DNA from: Alienimonas californiensis
Lineage (GTDB): Bacteria; Planctomycetota; Planctomycetia; Planctomycetales; Planctomycetaceae
Length of the DNA stretch: 64,000 bases
Direction: 5' to 3'
NCBI RefSeq assembly: GCF_007743815.1
Contig: NZ_CP036265.1
Coordinates: 4,657,823 to 4,721,822 of the forward strand
A model generated the notes under the pieces. That model saw only the letters and a program-made list of their open reading frames with translations, was not told where the DNA came from and made no database searches. The first letter of the stretch is position 1. Each line of letters begins with the position of its first letter. Made by a program: the position numbers and the translations under genes. Shown one piece after another: positions 8,779 through 18,041 of the stretch.

Positions 8779-11061
8779 ATGCGCCGCGTCTTGCCGATTC
8801 TATTGCTCGCGGCGGCTCTCGGCGGGAGCGCTTCGGCGGCGCCGGCAGACGAGGTCGTCCTGCCTCGGGGGGATCAGCCTCCGGCTCTTGCGATCGACCA
8901 TTTCCCCAGCCGGTTGCATGCGGTCGTCTGGCGAAACTGGCAGATCCTGCCCGCGGAACGAATCGCCGACGCCGTCGGCGCCGAGCCGGCACAGATTGAG
9001 GAACTCGCCGCTTCGATGGGGTTGCCGGCGAATCAGCCGATTTCCGACCGCTTCAAACCGTACTTTTACAAGACGGTCCTCCGCCGGAATTGGCACCTGT
9101 TGCCGTACGATCAGTTATTGACGTTGCTGGAGATGGACGCGGAGGAGTTGGCGTTCCTGCTGCACGAGGACGACTTCCTCTACATTAAGTTTGGACGTTC
9201 CAAGCCGCGGTGCAAGCCGGTCCGCTGGCAGGCGCCGGATGAGTCGCAGCAGCGCCGGGCCGCGGAAATTCGAGACCTCGTCGCCCGGCGTTTCGGCGAC
9301 CTGTCGGCCCCGGCGGGCGCCGCCCGTTTCGCATTTATTAGCGACCTTACGGAGCCGATCGCCGCGACAAACTCCGGCGATCCGCTGCCGGCGGCCGGGG
9401 GGCCGCGGTTCCTCTATTCCTATTTCGCCGTCTACGGCGATCCGCTGCTGGACCCGGCGGTCGACCCGTATCCAGAGGGTCTGCTGCAACAATTGGCGGC
9501 CCGGGGGGTGAACGGCGTGTGGCTGCACGTCGTCCTGCGGCAACTGGCGCCGGGCGGCCCGGACTTTCCGGAATTCGGGCAGGACCACGAGCGGCGGCTG
9601 GCGAACCTGCGGCGGCTGGTCGAACGGGCGGAGCGGCACGGCATCAAGATTTATCTCTACCTCAACGAGCCGCGGGCGATGCCGCTCTCGTTCTTCGAGT
9701 CTCGCCCGGACCTCCTCGGCGTGAAGAAAAACGAGCTGGCGACCCTGTGCACCAGCGACGCCCGCGTGCGGGACTGGATGCGATCCGCGCTGACCCACGT
9801 CTTCCGCGAGGCGCCGGGGTTGGGGGGCGCATTCACGATCACCGCCAGCGAGAATTTGACCAGCTGCGCCTCGCACAACCTGCATCATCAATGCTCGCGG
9901 TGCGCCTCGCGGTCCGCGGCGGAGATCATCGCGGAGGTGAACGCCGTCGTCGAACAGGGGGTGCACGCGGGCGACCCGCAGGCGAAGGTGATCGCCTGGG
10001 ACTGGGGCTGGAACGGGCACGGCCTCGCCCCCGAACACATCGCGCAGCTGCCCCGCGACACGTGGCTGATGTCGGTCAGCGAGTGGGATCTCCCCATTCA
10101 GCGCGGGGGCGTCGAGAGTCGGGTCGGCGAGTACTCGGTCTCCGCGGTCGGTCCCGGCCCCCGGGCGACGGCTCAATGGAAGACGGCCCGCGACCGCGGC
10201 CTGCAAACCGTGGCGAAAGTGCAGGTTAATAACTCTTGGGAGTTGTCTGCGGTGCCGTGGCTGCCCGTGCCGGATCTGGTTGCCGCACACGCGACCCGGC
10301 TGCGAGCCGCGGGCGTCGACGGGGTAATGCTGAGTTGGTCGCTCGGGGGATATCCGTCGCCGAACCTCGAAGTGATGAATCGCCTGCTGACGGACGAGAC
10401 CGCGACGGCGGAGGACGTGCTCCAGCAAACCGCAGTCGGTCGCTACGGCGAAGCGGCCGCTCCGCAGGTCCGGCGGGCGTGGACGGCCTTCAGCACGGCT
10501 TTTCAAGAATATCCCTATTCGGGGGCGGTGGTGTATCGCGGGCCGCAACACATGGGACCGGCGAACCTCCTGCACGTGGCTCCGACGGGCCGGGCGGCCA
10601 CGATGGTGGGCTTTCCGTACGACGACCTGGACGGCTGGCGCGGCCCCTACCCGCGGGAGGATTTTATTCGACAATTCGAGACGCTGGCCGCCGGCTGGCA
10701 GGTCGGGCTGAAAGGCCTCGAAGCGGCGGCGGCCGTCGCGGAGCCGGATCGCCGAGCGGTCGTGGAAGCGGATCTGCGGTTGGCCCGTGCCGCCCACCTC
10801 CATTTCGCCAGCACGGCGGCGCAGGCGCAGTGGATCGCGCTCCGGGATCAGCTATCGTCGCACGACACGCCGGAAACGCGCGAGGAGATCGCCGCAACGC
10901 TCGACGCCGAGGACGCCTTCGCCCGGCAGCTTTACGACCTGACGCGGGCGGACTCCCGCATCGGCTTCGAGGCCTCGAACGCCTACTACTATCTTCCGCT
11001 CGACCTGGTGGAAAAGACGTTAAATATCGATTGGGTCCGCCGGCGGATCGCGGAGCAATAG
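8779..11061 (+). CDS. Large secreted protein, putative TIM-barrel glycoside-hydrolase-like
   Basis: The 760-residue protein begins with a signal peptide (MRRVLPILLLAAALGGSASA). Residues about 40-140 contain two similar helical units: the first has WRNWQILPAERIADAVGA, the second RRNWHLLPYDQLLTLLEM. A barrel-like region follows (GVNGVWLHVVLRQLAPGG, GIKIYLYLNEPRAMP, VIAWDWGWNGHG) that resembles GH20-like or other (beta/alpha)8 hydrolases. A Cys cluster (SCASHNLHHQCSRCA) could bind metal or form disulfides. The family is not recognised with certainty; carbohydrate hydrolysis outside the cytoplasm is inferred. ATG at 8779 starts the signal peptide. Confidence 0.7.
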   Translation: MRRVLPILLLAAALGGSASAAPADEVVLPRGDQPPALAIDHFPSRLHAVVWRNWQILPAERIADAVGAEPAQIEELAASMGLPANQPISDRFKPYFYKTVLRRNWHLLPYDQLLTLLEMDAEELAFLLHEDDFLYIKFGRSKPRCKPVRWQAPDESQQRRAAEIRDLVARRFGDLSAPAGAARFAFISDLTEPIAATNSGDPLPAAGGPRFLYSYFAVYGDPLLDPAVDPYPEGLLQQLAARGVNGVWLHVVLRQLAPGGPDFPEFGQDHERRLANLRRLVERAERHGIKIYLYLNEPRAMPLSFFESRPDLLGVKKNELATLCTSDARVRDWMRSALTHVFREAPGLGGAFTITASENLTSCASHNLHHQCSRCASRSAAEIIAEVNAVVEQGVHAGDPQAKVIAWDWGWNGHGLAPEHIAQLPRDTWLMSVSEWDLPIQRGGVESRVGEYSVSAVGPGPRATAQWKTARDRGLQTVAKVQVNNSWELSAVPWLPVPDLVAAHATRLRAAGVDGVMLSWSLGGYPSPNLEVMNRLLTDETATAEDVLQQTAVGRYGEAAAPQVRRAWTAFSTAFQEYPYSGAVVYRGPQHMGPANLLHVAPTGRAATMVGFPYDDLDGWRGPYPREDFIRQFETLAAGWQVGLKGLEAAAAVAEPDRRAVVEADLRLARAAHLHFASTAAQAQWIALRDQLSSHDTPETREEIAATLDAEDAFARQLYDLTRADSRIGFEASNAYYYLPLDLVEKTLNIDWVRRRIAEQ

Positions 11062-11254
11062 TTCCTCTCTCCCGGCCGGAGATCGTCGCCCCGCAAGCGG
11101 GCGGCGAATTTGCGGAGGCGTCTGCGAACCGTGGGTTCGGGGGATTCCGGCCGTCGCCGCCGGCCCGTAAAATCGGTCGCCGCCCGTCCCGTCGCGCTGT
11201 TGGCCGGACGGCCCCTGCGACCTCCCAAACACAATGGCGGACCGAGGAACAACG

Positions 11255-12268
11255 ATGGCGTACGAAGCGTGGACGGCCACCGGGCCGGGGGCGACCTTCG
11301 AGAAACGGTCCCTCGACCGCGGTCCGCTGGGGCCGGAGGAGGTGGAGGTGGCGGTCGAGCATTGCGGCATCTGCCACTCCGATCTGTCGATGTGGCATGA
11401 CGAGTGGGGCACGGCGACCTACCCGGCCGTGCTCGGGCACGAGGTGATCGGCCGAGTCGCTGCGTTGGGTCCGATGGCCAAAGGCCTTGCCGTTGGGCAG
11501 CGCGTCGGCGTGGGCTGGAACTGCGCCAGTTGCATGCACTGTCGGCAGTGCCTGTCGGGCGATCAGCATCTCTGCGAAAGCGCCCAGCCGACGATCGCCG
11601 GCCATCTCGGCGGGTTCGCAAGATCGGTGCGGGCTCATTGGGCGTGGACGATTCCGCTGCCCGACGACCTCCACGCCGCGGACGCCGGCCCGCTGCTGTG
11701 CGGGGGCATCACGGTGTTCAATCCCCTCGCCGCCTTCGCCTCCCCGAACAGTCGCGTGGGGGTGGTCGGGATCGGCGGGCTGGGTCACCTCGCCGTGAAG
11801 TTCGCCGCCGCGTACGGGTGCGAGGTGACGGCGTTTACCTCCAGCGAGAGCAAGTTCGAGGAGGCCCGCGGCTTCGGCGCCCACCAAGTCGTCTCCAGCC
11901 GCGACTCCGAAGCGATTCGGTCGCTCGCCAAGAGCCTCGACCTGCTGATCGTCACGGTGAACGTGCCGCTGGACTGGGACGCCCTGATCGCGTCGCTGGC
12001 GCCCAACGGGCGGATGCACGTCGTGGGCGCGGTGCTGGAGCCAATCCCCGTGTCGATCTTCCCTCTGATCATGCGTCAGGGAAGCGTCGGGGCGTCGCCG
12101 ACCGGCTCTCCGGTGGGGATCGCCGACATGCTCGCCTTCGCGGCCCGGCACGACATCGCCCCGCAAACGGAACATTTCCCGATGAGCCGAATCAACGAAG
12201 CCTTCGCTCACGTCGCGGACGGCAAGGCACGGTATCGCGTGGTGCTGGACGCCGACTTCGCCGGCTGA
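11255..12268 (+). CDS. Zinc-dependent NAD(P) alcohol dehydrogenase (MDR superfamily)
   Basis: The 337-residue cytosolic enzyme oxidises alcohols or reduces aldehydes. Visible motifs are the catalytic zinc site (CGICHSD and GHEVIG), the four structural-zinc cysteines in NCASCMHCRQCLSGDQHLC and the nucleotide-binding GIGGLGHLAVKFA. The pattern fits the cinnamyl-alcohol-dehydrogenase/YahK branch. ATG at 11255 is preferred over the ATG at 11234 because a GAGGA Shine-Dalgarno-like sequence sits six bases upstream and the protein family starts there. It is the last intact gene before the island boundary. Confidence 0.92.
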   Translation: MAYEAWTATGPGATFEKRSLDRGPLGPEEVEVAVEHCGICHSDLSMWHDEWGTATYPAVLGHEVIGRVAALGPMAKGLAVGQRVGVGWNCASCMHCRQCLSGDQHLCESAQPTIAGHLGGFARSVRAHWAWTIPLPDDLHAADAGPLLCGGITVFNPLAAFASPNSRVGVVGIGGLGHLAVKFAAAYGCEVTAFTSSESKFEEARGFGAHQVVSSRDSEAIRSLAKSLDLLIVTVNVPLDWDALIASLAPNGRMHVVGAVLEPIPVSIFPLIMRQGSVGASPTGSPVGIADMLAFAARHDIAPQTEHFPMSRINEAFAHVADGKARYRVVLDADFAG

Positions 12269-12378
12269 TCGCCGAGACCCGCCGCGGGGCCGCCCTCACC
12301 GCCGGCGTTCCCCACCCAGTCGCTGGGGAGGGGATCGTCCCGCCGCTGCGTGCGTTCGCATGCGGCTCTGGCTAGAGA

Positions 12379-12422
12379 AACGAAAACACCCCGCTGACCG
12401 GTTCGAAAACCGGCCAGCGGGG
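12379..12422 (-). terminator. Rho-independent terminator at the left island edge
   Basis: A 15-bp stem (12389-12403 with 12408-12422, CGAA loop on the plus strand, one G-U pair in the minus-strand RNA) is followed on the minus strand by the T-rich run TGTTTTCGTTT. It lies immediately downstream of the truncated tRNA-Pro copy, as a terminator would for the original tRNA gene. The terminator after the intact tRNA-Pro carries the same flanking decamer CGAAAACACC. Confidence 0.8.
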
Positions 12423-12467
12423 CGAGTCAGGATGACAGATTCAAACCTGCGACCTCTTGACCCCCAG
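12423..12467 (-). repeat. tRNA-Pro 3'-half remnant, candidate distal attachment site of the island
   Basis: On the minus strand this block corresponds to the tRNA-Pro(GGG) gene at 30049-30122 from the anticodon loop (CTGGGGG) to the 3' end. Positions 12444-12467 are identical over 24 bp to 30067-30090. The remaining part has one deletion and three substitutions. Similarity stops abruptly in the anticodon loop, so no complete tRNA can form. The same-orientation partial copy, with a terminator behind it, is the classic sign of a tyrosine-recombinase island inserted in a tRNA gene. The att assignment is inference. Confidence 0.85.
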
Positions 12468-12480
12468 GGAGGCCAAAAAG

Positions 12481-12797
12481 GCACCCGCCAGAATCGCTCG
12501 CGACTCTTGCGAAACAGCTATGGAACTTGAAAGTTAGGCTCTCTCAGTCCTCGTGTCCAGTCGCACCGGCGGACGTCCGATACAGTGCGGGCGTGTCAGC
12601 GGAGATCATTTTTATCAGTCTCTCCCGTCCCGGTTTCCCGCCCGTACGGCGACCAGCATGAATGGGGGCAACGGCGCCGCGAACAGCGTGGGCAGGGCAG
12701 GGGACGACATCGCCCCCGAATGGCCGGCGTCAGCTCGCTTCCACCGCGTTTTGTGAAAGGCCGCCGGAGGTTCGTCGCTCGATACCTGTCTACATGA
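12481..12797. other. Gene-free stretch inside the left island edge
   Basis: No conserved protein or RNA is seen between the tRNA remnant and the heme-domain fragment. Short open frames here have no recognisable motifs. Confidence 0.4.
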
Positions 12798-13148
12798 ATG
12801 ACCTTGATGCACACGATCGGTCCCGCCGGATCGCAGCGATCCAATCTCGATGACCTGCTGGGCCACGTCGTCGATCCCAGTGCCGTGGTCGGCAATGACA
12901 GCCGCTTATCGATCCTTGCGCTCGCCGACGGCCGCGTACTGACCGGCCTCGTTGTTTCCAGAGACGAACATTCCCTCGTGCTTAAGACCGCGACCGAACG
13001 CGTCACGTTGCCAGTGTAGGAGATCAACGAAATGATCGTGTCGTCTCAGTCCGCCATGCCGGACGGCCTGTTGCAGACGCTGGACGGCGAGCAGATCCGC
13101 GACCTCATTGCCTATTTACAAAGTCCCGTGCAGGTCCCGCTCGGCGAA
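12798..13148 (+). pseudogene. C-terminal fragment of a PVC-type heme-binding domain protein, with in-frame stop
   Basis: The translated frame matches the C-terminal part of planctomycete cytochrome-domain proteins: LDDLLGHVVDPSAVVG, then LADGRVLTGLVV, an in-frame TAG at 13017-13019, then (same frame) EINEMIVSSQSAMPDGLLQT and IRDLIAYLQSPVQVPL. The CxxCH heme site and everything upstream are missing; similarity begins about at 12805 (IGPAGSQ). Both the truncation and the stop indicate a dead remnant. The ATG codons at its left end are probably fortuitous. Confidence 0.8.
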
Positions 13149-13952
13149 CCACAAGATGGTCGGGAACCGCCAGACGGAGCGCCGGAAACCCCACGCGGCG
13201 CCGCGGCGGGCCGCGGAGCTGAAGGAGAGGGCGCTCGTCCTTGCGGCACTGCAGGCGGATGACGGACGCAGCGGCGAACTGTCGAAGGAAGGGCCGGCCT
13301 CGCCGGCCGGGGCACCGGGGTTGGAGGCGACCGTCCTGGCGCTGCGGGAGTGGGACCGATTGACAAACGTCGGCGGCAGCACGAGCGGGGGCTGGCGTTC
13401 GCTGCGGAGGAGCCACCGGGGCGGCGACCCGCACAGCGACGAGACCTGCCCGCTGCGGCAGGTCGCCCAGCTCCAGCTGCGGCGTCGGGCCTGCCGAGCG
13501 GACTTAAGCACGCGGTCGTCAGCGACTTCCATCTGAATTGATGACGCCCAGTACAGCAGTCTGGAGGCGACGATCCTGTCCCGCTTCCCGCTGACCGCGC
13601 CGTGAGATCTGGCCCCGAGCCGGACAGGGCGAGCGAACGCATCAAAGACCGCACGTCCCCTTCCTCAGCTCGCCTGAAAAGGCTGGCGGCGGACCGGTTC
13701 GGGTTTGGCAGGTCTCTCTTGAAAACGTCGCGGACGACCCTTTCTGCGGGGAGAAACGCGGCCGGCCGGCGGTCTCCGCGATCGACACGCCCAGCAGGCG
13801 CCGGGCGAGCGATCCATTCGTCCGCCGGTTTTCATTCGCTAGGCTCAATCCCGCAGGTTGCTTAAATCGCCGCTGGAGCCGACCGGCTTCGCAAACGCCG
13901 CCGGGGGGCGACGGCGAGATCGACGCGCGCCTCCTCGAGAATTCCGTCAGAT
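13149..13952. other. 800-base stretch without a supported gene
   Basis: Several GC-rich open frames exist on both strands, but none has recognisable family motifs. One short segment near 13512-13541 reads HAVVSDFHLN followed by a stop. This resembles the first strand and metal-binding DxH of LpxH-type metallophosphoesterases, but it is too short to annotate. The stretch is probably decayed island DNA. Confidence 0.35.
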
Positions 13953-15641
13953 TCACCTGCTCCGCCGCGAGCTCTCTGGTTCGGCATCCGACGGCTTGCC
14001 GGGGGCTTCGCGGGCGTCCCGGAGCACCGCGCGCCGAGCGAGGTCGTAGGTCGAACCCGCAGGCAAGGCCGTGTAGTCCGGGTCGCCTGCCGCCCGTTCG
14101 GCCCCCGCGTCGTAGAAGAACGCCCGACCCCGGCCGGACGCCTCGGCGACGGATCCCCGGACCTCGATCGCGGTCGCCTCGTCCAGGCCGACGCCCAGCA
14201 ACTGGGGATAGACGGCGATCAGCCGGGTCATGTCCCTCTGGCGACCGCGCTGGGTGAAGTGTTGATCGATCGCGACGCCCGGCAGAAACCCGAGACCGCC
14301 CCGCTCGTAGCCGGGCGCCATGATCTCCGAGTTCCCGATGGGGGTCGCCCGGGCCAGATAGCGTCCCTGAATTGAGGCGCCGGCCGACGACCCGGCGATC
14401 ACGCCGCCGCGCCGCAGCACCTCTTTCATCAGTTCGTGGGCCTGCGTGCCGTAGTAAGAGTCGGAAAAGTTCCACTGCCGCCCCCCGCCGAAGAAGATGC
14501 CGGTGGCGTCCCGGAGCGGCGCCAGAAGCTCCTCGTCGCCGTTCGCATTCGCGCGGTCCTTGGTGTGGACGAACGTCGCGTGCTCGACGCCCATCCGCCG
14601 CCAGCTCGTCACGACGTCGTGCCGCTCGCCGACGGAGTCGTTCTCGGAGCACGGGACGTAGACGAGGCGGGCCCTGCCGACGCCGCCGGCGAGTTCCACG
14701 AAGCGGCTCATCAGGCCCCGCGGCGTACCCCCGCCGCCGACGATGAGCAGGGTCCCGTTCTCGACGACCGGCGGGGGCGGGGTCTCGCCGGGAAACGGGG
14801 GCAGATCCCGGTCGATCGCCATCCGCCGCCACTGCGTCAGATCGAACAGGGCGCTCTCGGGATGCCGCCGTCGGCGCTCCGTCGCTGCGGAAATTGAGAG
14901 GGAGGCCGGCTCTTCGGCGGTTCCCCTCGCCACGCAAACGGTCACGGCGCCGGGCCCGAGCGCGATCGCTTTCCGGCCCTCGAGCACGAACGCCGCTTCG
15001 TCGGCGAGACGAAGGCCGACGGACCGCGGATGTCGGGCCAGGACGTCCAGAAGTTCCCGCTCGCCGAGCGAGGCGTCCAACACGCAGTCCGGCAGGAGGT
15101 TCAGCCCTTCCGCGGTCTTCGAGGGGTCGCCGTTCGTCACGTAGCGTTCGCCGAATCGGCTGGCGGTCGAGGCGTCGGCGATCAGCGTGCCGCCGCGTCG
15201 GACGACCGCGTGAAGCGGTTCCTTAAACTCGGCCAGCCGGTCCCGATCAGCGGGCAGGTCGGCGACGAACACGCAGTCCGCCGCCGCCACGGCGGCGAGC
15301 AGTTCGGCCGACGCGTTCGCCGAGGAGCCGGCGAGATAACTCCCGTCCTCGCCGACGGCCGCCTCGAGGGCGCGACGCACTTCGGCCGAACCGGCGTCGT
15401 CTCCGCCGCCCAAGCAGAAGACGGACCGTCCGGACGCGATCCGCCGCAAGGTCGGCTGCAGAACGGCGACGTCCGAAACGCCATTGAAGACGACGATCCG
15501 TCCGTTGATCCTGAGGTCTTCGGGCCAACGGGAATAAAGATCCCCTGCGGCGGCGGCGGCCGCCGCCGCCTGGGCGTGGGCGATCGGCGGGGCGCCGCAC
15601 GACAACGCCGCGACGACTGCGGCGATCACGACGCGATGCAT
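13953..15641 (-). CDS. Secreted cyanophycinase-like peptidase (S51 family)
   Basis: The 562-residue protein has a signal peptide (MHRVVIAAVVAALSCG, cleavage near AHA). Its C-terminal half is a cyanophycinase/S51 domain: LLIVGGGGTPRG, GIFFGGGRQWNFSDSY and the nucleophile elbow AGSSAGASIQG with Ser419, followed by GLGFLPGVAIDQHF. Cyanophycinases cleave cyanophycin (multi-L-arginyl-poly-aspartate), but related S51 proteins have other substrates. The N-terminal half (FCLGGGDDAGSAEV, LAGSSANASAELL) looks like a degenerate second copy of the fold. It is followed on the same strand by decayed DNA; the next gene upstream starts 2.4 kb away, so it may be monocistronic. Confidence 0.8.
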   Translation of the reverse strand: MHRVVIAAVVAALSCGAPPIAHAQAAAAAAAAGDLYSRWPEDLRINGRIVVFNGVSDVAVLQPTLRRIASGRSVFCLGGGDDAGSAEVRRALEAAVGEDGSYLAGSSANASAELLAAVAAADCVFVADLPADRDRLAEFKEPLHAVVRRGGTLIADASTASRFGERYVTNGDPSKTAEGLNLLPDCVLDASLGERELLDVLARHPRSVGLRLADEAAFVLEGRKAIALGPGAVTVCVARGTAEEPASLSISAATERRRRHPESALFDLTQWRRMAIDRDLPPFPGETPPPPVVENGTLLIVGGGGTPRGLMSRFVELAGGVGRARLVYVPCSENDSVGERHDVVTSWRRMGVEHATFVHTKDRANANGDEELLAPLRDATGIFFGGGRQWNFSDSYYGTQAHELMKEVLRRGGVIAGSSAGASIQGRYLARATPIGNSEIMAPGYERGGLGFLPGVAIDQHFTQRGRQRDMTRLIAVYPQLLGVGLDEATAIEVRGSVAEASGRGRAFFYDAGAERAAGDPDYTALPAGSTYDLARRAVLRDAREAPGKPSDAEPESSRRSR

Positions 15642-15737
15642 CAGCGTGGCCTCGTCCTGGTGTCTGTGGAGTCGTCGGGCGCCGTCGCGAGACGACGCGA
15701 ACGTGAGTTCGCCCGCGGCGGGAGCCGGCGGGCGGAT

Positions 15738-18041
15738 TTACTCCGCGCCGGTTCGGACCTGAGCTTCGGACTGTTCTAATAACCTGCTCGCCTCTTCGAG
15801 CAGAAACTCGGGTCTATTGAACGGCTCGTAGCTGACGTCGTGCCAGCGGATCAACCCTTCGCCGTCGATCAGGAACGTGCCGTGCAGCGGCTTCTCCTCG
15901 AAGTCGTCGTAAACCCGGTACTTTCGAAACACCTCCAGCGTGTCGTCCGACACCAGCGGAAACGGAAACGGATCGTCGCCGTAGACCAAATGCGACATGG
16001 CGAGCGAGTCCGGCGTATCGGTACTCACGGCCAGCAGAGAGATGCCCGACTCGCGAAACTTCTCGGTCAGGGGCGCGAAGGACTGGAGCTGCTCGACGCA
16101 GTGCAGACACCCGGATCCCAGGTAGAAGATCACGACCACGGGCCGGCCTCGATAGTCGGCGAGGGAACGCTCCTTGCCGTCGACGTCGGTCAAGGTCCAC
16201 GGCGACGCCGGCCCCGGCGCCCACCGAAACGGTCCGAGCGAATCCAGTGCGGGACGATCGCCGACGTCCCCCGCCGGTTCGCCCTCACGCCAGTCGCCCT
16301 CGATCTCCAACGACTCCGCGACCGGCCGCAGTCGTTCCATGATCTTCGTGTCGAGGTCCGCCGAGCGGGCCGTTCGACGCAGAACCTGGAACTGCTCCCG
16401 GGCTTCCTCCCGCACGCCCGCGGTCCACAGGGCGTCGACGAGCGCGGCGAGCGGAACCGCCTCGCGCTCGTGCTTCTTGACGTTCTCCCGGGCGCGCTTC
16501 AACGCGGCCTCGGTCATCCCGGCGGCCGACTCGGCACGGACGAGAAACTCGGCCTCGACGCCTCCCGACTTGCCGAACAGGTCCAGGGCCGCCTCGGCGT
16601 CGCCGGCGAGCACGGCTTGATGGCCGCGAAGTTCGTCGAGCGCCTTCCCGATCGTCGTGATGTCCGAGGAAAAGGGTTGGCGCGCCCTATCCTGAGCCTT
16701 CTTGAGGTCGCCTGCGGACAGCTCTTCGTCCGCCTCCGCCGCGACCTTCTCGACCGCCTCGTCCCGACGGGATTCCCGATCGGCGAGCATCCGTTCTAAA
16801 TGCGCGATTTGCTCTTCTCCCCGGGAAATCCGATCCGACTGAAAACACGCCCGCCCCACGAAACGCAGGCGTTGCACCTGCTCCGGGAGATTCTCGACGT
16901 GCCCGAGGTAGGGCGTTTCGCTGTACGCCAACAGCTCGTCCCACATCTCGAACCGGCTCAGCGTCTCGAACAACCGGCGGCGGCCGTAGCGGGCGCTGCC
17001 GTTCTTGTCGAAGTGGTTATGTTCGGGATGGCGCGGGAGCTCCGTCATGTTGCAGGCCAGGTCGATCGCGTCCGACGCCCGTCCCAGATTGACGAGATTA
17101 CGAATCAGCCACTCGTTGTTGTGCGCGAAGTTGTGGATCCGGTCGGGCAATACGCGATCCCGCATCATCTGGGCGTGATCGACCCGCGCGGAGGCTTCCT
17201 GTTGCCAGGCGGCGTCGTCGTATCGCTTGAGCTTCGAGTAGATATGCCCCGGCATGTGCCACATATGTGCGACGCCGGGCGCCGACTGGCCGCACAGGGC
17301 CGCGGAGGCCAGGGCCTTTTCGGGACGCTTCCGGTCCCAGAGATGAATGCGATAGTGATGACTCGGATGCAGCGGCCGCGCCTCGAAAACCTCCCCCAGG
17401 AGCGCGTCGGCGGCGAGGTAGCTGCTGACGGGGATCCCCGCCCTGTCGTTCAGCCAGATCTGCAAACAGAGGAACGCCTTGGCTTCGAGGTCGTCCGGAT
17501 GTTCGAGCACGATCTCTTCCAGGGCCTCGGTGTACTTCTGATTGCGGCCACGTCGATCGTCCTGCGCGGCGTCGTGGTACGCGTGGAGCGCGTCGAGATA
17601 TCGCGCCTCCCGCTTCGTCGCGCCGTCTTTGTGCGCCAGCGCCTTCTCGATAAATCCTTTGGCCCGTTCACGGTTGCTCGTGTTGGCCATGGCCATGCCC
17701 CAGTAGGCCATGGCGCACTCCGGATCGAGAGCGGCCGCCTGTCGAAACGACCGCTCCGCCTCGAAGTACCAGAACCCGTGGAGCTGGCCGACGCCCTGGT
17801 TGACGAACCGCTGAACTTCGGGATCGTCCGTCGTCACCGGGAAGTCGATCGCGCCGGTCCCGCCCATCAGGTAAGCCGCCTGGCGGGGCCCGTCGTTAAA
17901 GACCTCCCCGTGCTCCGAGTGCCCGGCGGGCGTTTCGGGCGCCGGCGTCCCGCCGGTTTCCGACGCCGGTTCCTCGGAGCGTCCGGCCGGGAGCAGCACG
18001 ACGCTCAAAAGCACACCGACGGCGACTCTATGGAAGAACAT
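15738..18041 (-). CDS. Secreted TPR protein with C-terminal peroxiredoxin/thioredoxin-like domain
   Basis: The 767-residue product has a short signal peptide (MFFHRVAVGVLLSVVLLPAG). A TPR-like helical region follows (GFWYFEAERSFRQAAALDP, AMAYWGMAMANTSNRERAKG and HMWHMPGHIYSKLKRYDDAA), running to about residue 590. Residues about 610-767 form an AhpC/TSA-type redoxin with CxxC (GSGCLHCVEQL, Cys645/Cys648). The CxxC spacing suggests a disulfide reductase or thioredoxin-like role rather than a classical one-Cys peroxidase. Location outside the cytoplasm is inferred. It lies on the same strand as the cyanophycinase-like gene, 96 bp upstream of it, so the two may be co-transcribed. Confidence 0.8.
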   Translation of the reverse strand: MFFHRVAVGVLLSVVLLPAGRSEEPASETGGTPAPETPAGHSEHGEVFNDGPRQAAYLMGGTGAIDFPVTTDDPEVQRFVNQGVGQLHGFWYFEAERSFRQAAALDPECAMAYWGMAMANTSNRERAKGFIEKALAHKDGATKREARYLDALHAYHDAAQDDRRGRNQKYTEALEEIVLEHPDDLEAKAFLCLQIWLNDRAGIPVSSYLAADALLGEVFEARPLHPSHHYRIHLWDRKRPEKALASAALCGQSAPGVAHMWHMPGHIYSKLKRYDDAAWQQEASARVDHAQMMRDRVLPDRIHNFAHNNEWLIRNLVNLGRASDAIDLACNMTELPRHPEHNHFDKNGSARYGRRRLFETLSRFEMWDELLAYSETPYLGHVENLPEQVQRLRFVGRACFQSDRISRGEEQIAHLERMLADRESRRDEAVEKVAAEADEELSAGDLKKAQDRARQPFSSDITTIGKALDELRGHQAVLAGDAEAALDLFGKSGGVEAEFLVRAESAAGMTEAALKRARENVKKHEREAVPLAALVDALWTAGVREEAREQFQVLRRTARSADLDTKIMERLRPVAESLEIEGDWREGEPAGDVGDRPALDSLGPFRWAPGPASPWTLTDVDGKERSLADYRGRPVVVIFYLGSGCLHCVEQLQSFAPLTEKFRESGISLLAVSTDTPDSLAMSHLVYGDDPFPFPLVSDDTLEVFRKYRVYDDFEEKPLHGTFLIDGEGLIRWHDVSYEPFNRPEFLLEEASRLLEQSEAQVRTGAE

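Noticed and set aside
13512-13541. A metallophosphoesterase (LpxH-like) start, HAVVSDFHLN
   Set aside because: It covers ten residues only, followed by a stop and no further phosphoesterase motifs in any frame.
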